Assembly: GCF_017744835.1 (NCBI RefSeq)
Contig: NZ_JAGIAM010000003.1
Location: 496,001 to 560,000 of the forward strand
DNA: 64,000 bases
DNA from: Sphingomonas sp.
GTDB lineage: Bacteria > Pseudomonadota > Alphaproteobacteria > Sphingomonadales > Sphingomonadaceae
Direction of reading: 5' to 3'
Shown: positions 58,534 through 64,000 of the stretch, one piece after another
How positions within the stretch are numbered: position 1 is the first letter of the stretch
Layout of the letters: each line of letters starts with the position of its first letter
Translations under genes and position numbers: made by a program
Notes under the pieces: generated by a model
Seen by the model: the letters and a program-made list of their open reading frames with translations, nothing else
Databases searched by the model: none
What the model was told of the DNA's origin: nothing

Positions 58534-60036
58534 ATGGCCGAGCCTTTCTACATCACCACCGCGATCCACTACCCCAACGGCCGGCCGCACATCGGCCATG
58601 CCTATGAGATGATCGCCGCCGACGCGATCGCGCGCTTCCAGCGCCAGCACGGCCGCGACGTCTTCTTCCAGACCGGCACCGACGAGCACGGCTTGAAGAT
58701 GGTGCAGACCGCGCGGGCGCGCGGCATAGAGGTGCGCGCGCTGGCCGACGAGATGTCCGGCTATTTCCGCGAGATGGCCGACAAACTCGACATTTCGTTC
58801 GATCGCTTCATCCGCACGTCGGAGGCCGAGCATTACAAGGCCAGCCAGGCGATCTGGAAGGCGATGGCCGAGGCCGGCGACCTGTACCTCGATCGCTACG
58901 AAGGCTGGTATTCGGTGCGCGACGAGGCCTTCTATGAAGAGAAGGAGCTGGTCGAAGGAGAGGGCGGGCAGAAGCTTTCGCCCCAGGGCACGCCGGTCGA
59001 ATGGACCGCCGAGGAAACCTGGTTCTTCCGCCTCTCCAAATACCAGCAGCCGCTGCTCGATTTCTATGCCGCCAATCCGGACTTCATCCGCCCCGAGAGC
59101 CGCCGCAACGAGATCCTGCGCTTCGTCGAGGGCGGGCTCTCCGACCTGTCGGTCAGCCGCACGAGCTTCGACTGGGGTGTGCCGGTGCCCGACAGCCCGG
59201 GCCACGTCATGTACGTCTGGGTCGACGCGCTGACCAACTACATCACGGGGGCCGGCTATCCCGACGATCCCGAGCGTTTCGCGACCTGGTGGCCCGCCGA
59301 CATCCACTTGATCGGCAAGGACATCGTCCGTTTCCACGCGGTCTATTGGCCGGCGTTCCTGATGTCGGCGAAGATCGCGCTTCCCAAGCAGGTCTTCGGC
59401 CACGGCTTCCTGCTCAACCGCGGCGAGAAGATGTCCAAGTCGGTGGGCAATGTCGTCGATCCGATGGCACTCGTCGAGCTCTACGGCGTCGACGCGCTGC
59501 GTTACTTCCTGCTGCGCGACGTCAGCTTCGGACAGGACGGGACGTTCAGCGACGAAGCGATCGTGACGCGCGCCAACGCCGATCTCGCCAACAGCTTCGG
59601 CAACCTCGCCCAGCGCACGCTCGCCTTCATTGCCAAGAATTGCGAGGGCCATGTGCCCGAGGGGCGCGCCGAAGAGGCAGACGCCGTGCTGCTCGCGGAG
59701 GTCGACACCGCCTGCGCGGCGTTCCGCACCGCCTTCGACGATCTCGCGCTCAGCCAGGGCGTCGAGGCGTGGATGACGGGCGTCTTCGCGTGCAACCAAT
59801 ATATCGACGCCCAGGCGCCCTGGACGCTCAGGAAGACCGATCCGGACCGTATGCGCGCGGTATTGCGCACGCTCATCCGCGCGATCCGGCAGCTCGCCGT
59901 GGCGATCCTGCCGGTCATTCCGACTTCGGCCTCCAAGCTGCTCGCGCAACTGCCTTCGGCCGATGACGAGGGCTTCCGCGTGGGTACGCCGACCCCCATC
60001 TTTCCGAGGCTCGAGCTCAAGACGGAGGAAGCGTGA
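58534..60036 (+). CDS. metG: Methionyl-tRNA synthetase
   Basis: FYITTAIHYPNGRPHIGHAYEMIAADAIARFQR...FFQTGTDEHGLKM...GHGFLLNRGEKMSKSVGNVVDP. Confidence 0.98.
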   Translation: MAEPFYITTAIHYPNGRPHIGHAYEMIAADAIARFQRQHGRDVFFQTGTDEHGLKMVQTARARGIEVRALADEMSGYFREMADKLDISFDRFIRTSEAEHYKASQAIWKAMAEAGDLYLDRYEGWYSVRDEAFYEEKELVEGEGGQKLSPQGTPVEWTAEETWFFRLSKYQQPLLDFYAANPDFIRPESRRNEILRFVEGGLSDLSVSRTSFDWGVPVPDSPGHVMYVWVDALTNYITGAGYPDDPERFATWWPADIHLIGKDIVRFHAVYWPAFLMSAKIALPKQVFGHGFLLNRGEKMSKSVGNVVDPMALVELYGVDALRYFLLRDVSFGQDGTFSDEAIVTRANADLANSFGNLAQRTLAFIAKNCEGHVPEGRAEEADAVLLAEVDTACAAFRTAFDDLALSQGVEAWMTGVFACNQYIDAQAPWTLRKTDPDRMRAVLRTLIRAIRQLAVAILPVIPTSASKLLAQLPSADDEGFRVGTPTPIFPRLELKTEEA

Positions 60037-60812
60037 GACTGGCCGACAGCCATTGCCACCTGATCTACAAGGGCCTCGGCGAGCAGCAGCCCGAAGTGCT
60101 GGCGCGTGCGCGCGAAGCCGGAGTGGTCGCGATGCTCAACATCTCGACGCGCGAGAACGAATGGGACCAGGTCATTGCCGTCGCCGAACGCGAACCCGAT
60201 GTCTGGGCGTCGGTGGGCATCCACCCGCATGAGGCCGACCAGCACCCCGATGTCGACACCGCCAAGCTCGTCGAACGCGCCGCGCACCCCCGCGTCGTCG
60301 GCATCGGCGAGAGCGGGCTCGACTATTATTACGACCATAGCGACCGCGATCGGCAGCGCGCGAGCTTCCGCGCACACGTCGCCGCGTGCCGCGAGACCCA
60401 GCTCCCGCTGATCGTCCATACGCGCGACGCCGAGGCCGACACCGCCGACATCCTGCGTGACGAAATGGGGAAGGGGGCTTATCCCGGCGTCATCCATTGC
60501 TTCACCGCGAGCCGCGAGTTCTCGGAGATCGCGCTGGAACTGGGCTTCTACATCTCGATTTCGGGTATCGTGACCTTCAAGAACGCCCGCGACCTGCAGG
60601 AGACCGCGTCCCGGCTGCCGCTCGACCGGCTGCTGATCGAGACCGACGCGCCCTTCCTCGCCCCCGTGCCGCACCGAGGCAAGACCGGCGAGCCGGCATT
60701 CGTCGCGGACACCTGCCGCTTCCTGGCAGGGCTGCGAGGCGAGGATCCCGAGATGCTCGCCGAGGCGACGCGACAAAACTTCCACAAGCTATTCGCCAAG
60801 ACGCTGGCCTGA
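60033..60812 (+). CDS. TatD family hydrolase
   Basis: LADSHCHLIYKGL...ASVGIHPHEAD...VGIGESGLDYYYDHSDRDRQRASFRAHVA...PLIVHTRDAEADT...LIETDAPFLAPVPHRGKTGEPAFV. Confidence 0.96.
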   Translation: MRLADSHCHLIYKGLGEQQPEVLARAREAGVVAMLNISTRENEWDQVIAVAEREPDVWASVGIHPHEADQHPDVDTAKLVERAAHPRVVGIGESGLDYYYDHSDRDRQRASFRAHVAACRETQLPLIVHTRDAEADTADILRDEMGKGAYPGVIHCFTASREFSEIALELGFYISISGIVTFKNARDLQETASRLPLDRLLIETDAPFLAPVPHRGKTGEPAFVADTCRFLAGLRGEDPEMLAEATRQNFHKLFAKTLA

Positions 60813-60813
60813 C

Positions 60814-61581
60814 GTGAAAATCCGCATCCTCGGTTCGGGCACATCCTCGGGCGTTCCGAGGATCGGCAATGATTGGGGCACCTGCGACCCGAAAGATCCG
60901 CGCAATCGCCGCACGCGCGCTTCGGTGCTGGTCTCGACCGAGACCACGACGATCCTGGTCGATACCAGTCCGGACATGCGCGAGCAGCTTCTCGCGGCGG
61001 GGGTGAGCGACGTCGATGCAGTGATCTGGACGCACGATCACGCCGATCATACCCATGGCATCGACGACCTGCGCCAACTCATGCACCTGCGCGGAGGCGA
61101 GCCGGTCCGCGGCCTGGCGCGGCCGTTCACACTAGAGCAGCTCCAGGCGAAGTTCCCCTATGTCTTTTTCGGGCGGGGCGGGTATCGGCCGACCGTCGCG
61201 ATCGAACCGCTGCCGGACACGCTCGAGATCGGCGACATCCGCATCAGCGTGACCGACCAGCCGCACGGGGGCATCACCTCCGCCGGACTCCGTTTCGAGA
61301 ATGGCGGTAAATCAATCGGATATGCGACAGACTTCAACCAGATGACGAGCGACATGCGCGCGCTCTACACCGGGCTCGATGTCTGGGTGGTCGACGCGCT
61401 GCGCCGCGCGCCGCACCCCACGCATCCCCACCTCGACGAAGTGCTCGGCTGGGTCGCCGAGCTCGGGCCTAAGCGTTCCGCACTTGTTCATATGGACAAT
61501 TCGATGGACTATGCGCGCCTGGCCGCGGAGCTGCCGCAGGGCGTGGAGCCGGGCCATGACGGGCTGGAGATACGCGCGTGA
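60814..61581 (+). CDS. MBL-fold metallohydrolase (PhnP-like)
   Basis: MKIRILGSGTSSGVPRIGNDWGTCDPKDPRNRRTRASVLV...VDAVIWTHDHADHTHGIDDLRQL; GTG start. Confidence 0.93.
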   Translation: MKIRILGSGTSSGVPRIGNDWGTCDPKDPRNRRTRASVLVSTETTTILVDTSPDMREQLLAAGVSDVDAVIWTHDHADHTHGIDDLRQLMHLRGGEPVRGLARPFTLEQLQAKFPYVFFGRGGYRPTVAIEPLPDTLEIGDIRISVTDQPHGGITSAGLRFENGGKSIGYATDFNQMTSDMRALYTGLDVWVVDALRRAPHPTHPHLDEVLGWVAELGPKRSALVHMDNSMDYARLAAELPQGVEPGHDGLEIRA

Positions 61582-62261
61582 ACGCCTGGCAGGGCATCGA
61601 TCTGATCTGGCTCGTCGGCGTGCTCGTGCTGGTGCTCAGCGCGCTATCGGTGCGACGGTTGTCGCTCGGCTTCCTCCTGCGCTCGTTGATCAGCTGGGCG
61701 GTGATCGCGCTGCTCGCCTTCCTGGCAGTGACGCACCGTCATGAGCTGAGCGCGCTCTTCACGTCGGTCACCGAGCGGCTCGGGATCGACGACCAGCAGG
61801 TCGAAGGGCGCACGGTCCGCATCCGGATGAGCCCCGACGGGCATTTCTGGGCGCGCGTGACGCTCAACGGCACCGAGCGGCGCATGCTGATCGACAGCGG
61901 CGCCACGATCACGGCGATTTCCGGGGAAACCGCCGCGGCGGCGGGGGTGGAGCCGATCACCGGCCTGCCGGTGATGATCGAGACCGCCAACGGCACCGTC
62001 GCCGCACAGCGCGGGCGCATCCAGCACCTTGCGGTCGGTCCGCTCAAGACCGAGGACCTGGGCGTGGTGATCTCGAGCAACTTCGGCGAGATGGACGTGC
62101 TGGGCATGAACTTCCTGTCGCGGCTGCACAGCTGGCGCGTCGAGAACAACGTGCTCGTGCTCGAACCCAAGCGTGGCGCCACCGACGACGGCAGCGACGC
62201 AACGACCACGCCCGCCGGGCAGCGCAAGGGACGGGCGCGGGTTCGCGACGACGACGCCTAG
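61578..62261 (+). CDS. Retropepsin-like aspartic protease (TIGR02281-type), membrane-anchored
   Basis: N-term TMs; GHFWARVTLNGTERRMLIDSGATITAISGETAAAAGVEP...VLGMNFLSRLHSWRVENNVLVL. Confidence 0.92.
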   Translation: MNAWQGIDLIWLVGVLVLVLSALSVRRLSLGFLLRSLISWAVIALLAFLAVTHRHELSALFTSVTERLGIDDQQVEGRTVRIRMSPDGHFWARVTLNGTERRMLIDSGATITAISGETAAAAGVEPITGLPVMIETANGTVAAQRGRIQHLAVGPLKTEDLGVVISSNFGEMDVLGMNFLSRLHSWRVENNVLVLEPKRGATDDGSDATTTPAGQRKGRARVRDDDA

Positions 62262-63223
62262 AAGCTGAGGACGACGATCACCGCGTCGGAATAATTGCCG
62301 ACCGGCGGGATCTGGCTCACCGTGACGCGCCCATAGACCGGGCTCGTCTGCACCGCGCTCGTTCCCGTGCCGGTGATCGTCCCGTCGATCGCGATCAGCT
62401 GGGTGCGTCCGTTGTCGCGATAGAGGCGGTAGGGGATATAGTTGCCTTGCGCGCTTCGCATTCGCCGCTCGCCGCTGAGGGGCTGCTGTCCGCCGTCGAA
62501 GCGCAGCGTCCAGGGCGTGCCGGTGGGGCAGGTGACTTGTACCGAACCCGCCGCGTCGACCTGGGTCCAGACGCCGCTGGGCGTGCCGAAGTCGATCGCC
62601 GCGATCGTGCCGAGCGTACACGAGGGGGCGACCGTGGCGGTGGTGTGGACGGTGATGCGCTGGCCCTGGAAGCCGGTGAGATTGTCAACGCAGGTCGTCG
62701 CACCGCTGGCCCGAAACCCCAGGATCGTCTGATAGATATAGGCCTCATAGGCCGCCGTCGGCGCGGGTTGGCCCGCGGGTATCACGCCGTAGAAGGTGAT
62801 GGTGCCCGTGACCGTCGCGCTCGGCGGGACCGTCAGGCTCAGTGTTATGGGGTTGGTGACCGTCCACAGTTGGGTCGCGGCCTGATTGACGTAGACATTG
62901 TAGTCGATCGTGGAACCGCCAGGGCCCTGCAGCCGCGGCTGGGTTGCGGTGCCCGGGTAGCTGGGTTCGCCGAAGCCGGCGCACAGCGTGAAGCTTGTCG
63001 GCGTCGGGTCGAAATTCTGGCAGCTGTAGTGGATCTCGCCGGTCGCGGTGCGGCCGTTGCCGAAATTGAGTGGCACCTCCGGGTCGGTCGACCTGCAGAA
63101 GACATTCGCCTGCGCCGGCGGTGCGAACAGTAGCGCGTCCACCGCCAGCAGCCCGGCCAGCGCGAGCAGCAGCGCCGCAAGGCCGCGTTTCGAGACCAGG
63201 CGAAGGAGGGCGCTCATCGGCAT
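62258..63223 (-). CDS. Spore coat U (SCPU) domain protein, CsuE-like two-domain tip subunit candidate
   Basis: Signal peptide then two beta domains; C-term CTLGTIAAIDFGTPSGVWTQVDAAGSVQVTCPTGTPWTLRFDGGQQPLSGERRMRSAQGNYIPYRLYRDNGRTQL...GNYSDAVIVVLSF. Confidence 0.9.
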   Translation of the reverse strand: MPMSALLRLVSKRGLAALLLALAGLLAVDALLFAPPAQANVFCRSTDPEVPLNFGNGRTATGEIHYSCQNFDPTPTSFTLCAGFGEPSYPGTATQPRLQGPGGSTIDYNVYVNQAATQLWTVTNPITLSLTVPPSATVTGTITFYGVIPAGQPAPTAAYEAYIYQTILGFRASGATTCVDNLTGFQGQRITVHTTATVAPSCTLGTIAAIDFGTPSGVWTQVDAAGSVQVTCPTGTPWTLRFDGGQQPLSGERRMRSAQGNYIPYRLYRDNGRTQLIAIDGTITGTGTSAVQTSPVYGRVTVSQIPPVGNYSDAVIVVLSF

Positions 63224-64000
63224 GGCAGCGGCCCGATCACGACTTGCTGGCCGGCAACCGGCTTGAAATCGAAGCTGACACTGCAATCGGCACCTTCGGC
63301 GCGGTGTACCAGGGCGCGGTTCTGCGGTTTCAACCCGGTCAGGAAGGTACGCCCGTCGAAGCCGACCACGGCCGGCTCGCCGCCGCCTTCGAGGACCACC
63401 GTCGATCCGACGGGGAGGGGGGTGCCCGCGTCGTCGACCAGGATCACCACCGCTGCGGCCTCGGGTGCGACGCGGAAATCGACGATCACCCCGGCGCGAT
63501 CGTCTGGGACCACTTCGATCTCGGTCCGGGGCGCCTGGAGATCGACCGGCAGGTTGCTGGGATCGATGGCGATCGTATTGGTGGCGAGCGACCGCAGCGA
63601 CGGGAGGAGGGCGCGGCCGCGCGAGTCGGCGTGCGCCACGGCGCGCGTGTCGACGAACAGCGGCGTGTTGGGCCCGGCGCCGCGCACCACGGCAAAGCTC
63701 CGGTCGATCGACGGCGTCAGGAACACGCCGCCCATCGCGACGATGGCGCCCTCCGCATATCCGTTCACGCGCAGCGACCCGCGCGAATATTCCAGCCCCG
63801 CGCCCAAAGTGGCGTGGTGCGCCCGATAGACCACGTCGGCAGCCGCGTAGCCGCTGCCCGAGCCTGAAACCACTTCGCTGCTGGCCAGGCTCCAGCTCCA
63901 CGATCCCTCGCCGCTGCCGGTATTATGCGTGTACTGCGACGAAATCCGCGTCGAATCAGGCGAATAGGAGACGTTCGAAGAGGCCCAGGATCGCCGGCCC
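63214..64000 (-). CDS. Fimbrial outer membrane usher protein (C-terminal part, truncated by window edge)
   Basis: YSRGSLRVNGYAEGAIVAMGGVFLTPSIDRSFAVVRGAGPNTPLFVDTRAVAHADSRGRALLPSLRSLATNTIAIDPSNLPVDLQAP...DDAGTPLPVGSTVVLEGGGEPAVVGFDGRTFLTGL. Confidence 0.92.
   Translation of the reverse strand, partial: GRRSWASSNVSYSPDSTRISSQYTHNTGSGEGSWSWSLASSEVVSGSGSGYAAADVVYRAHHATLGAGLEYSRGSLRVNGYAEGAIVAMGGVFLTPSIDRSFAVVRGAGPNTPLFVDTRAVAHADSRGRALLPSLRSLATNTIAIDPSNLPVDLQAPRTEIEVVPDDRAGVIVDFRVAPEAAAVVILVDDAGTPLPVGSTVVLEGGGEPAVVGFDGRTFLTGLKPQNRALVHRAEGADCSVSFDFKPVAGQQVVIGPLPCR

Noticed and set aside
63224-63901. N-terminal extension of the 547-aa minus-strand ORF ending in the SCPU protein
   Set aside because: Upstream part is an out-of-frame reading of the usher gene; the SCPU protein has its own start and signal peptide at 63223

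Overview
The window is an ordinary, gene-dense, high-GC chromosomal segment whose gene content and order point to a sphingomonad (Alphaproteobacteria, Sphingomonadaceae). I saw no rRNA, CRISPR array, transposase or prophage. Recognisable landmarks include dapA, smpB, a cckA-like hybrid kinase, recA, alaS, icd, psd-pssA, rpsB-tsf, pyrH-frr-uppS-cdsA-dxr-rseP-bamA-ompH/skp-fabZ, rpmE, tRNA-Ser(UGA), mltB/SPOR/dacC, holB-metG-tatD, and the end of an archaic chaperone-usher pilus locus. The most interesting signal is between pssA and rpsB. Two perfect GTTC-N7-GTTC direct repeats (the alphaproteobacterial LexA/SOS-box form) lie around a perfect TTGACA -35 on the minus strand. One repeat sits in the -35/-10 spacer. 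This promoter points at an unannotated ~71-aa single-TM protein with a good ribosome-binding site, a candidate SOS-induced small membrane protein conceptually similar to SidA/DidA of Caulobacter. Other leads are: an EF-hand loop inside the OmpH/Skp-like chaperone; a DNA-binding winged helix fused to a polytopic membrane domain, inserted between tsf and pyrH; a convergent pair of secreted paralogues of unknown family; an overlapping nucleotidyltransferase/metallophosphoesterase pair; an AT-rich, dyad-rich leader upstream of a TonB-dependent receptor; two families of dispersed intergenic repeats; and the absence of lpxD/lpxA/lpxB and of tmk from loci where they are usually found. All calls come from reading motifs by eye; no database search was run.
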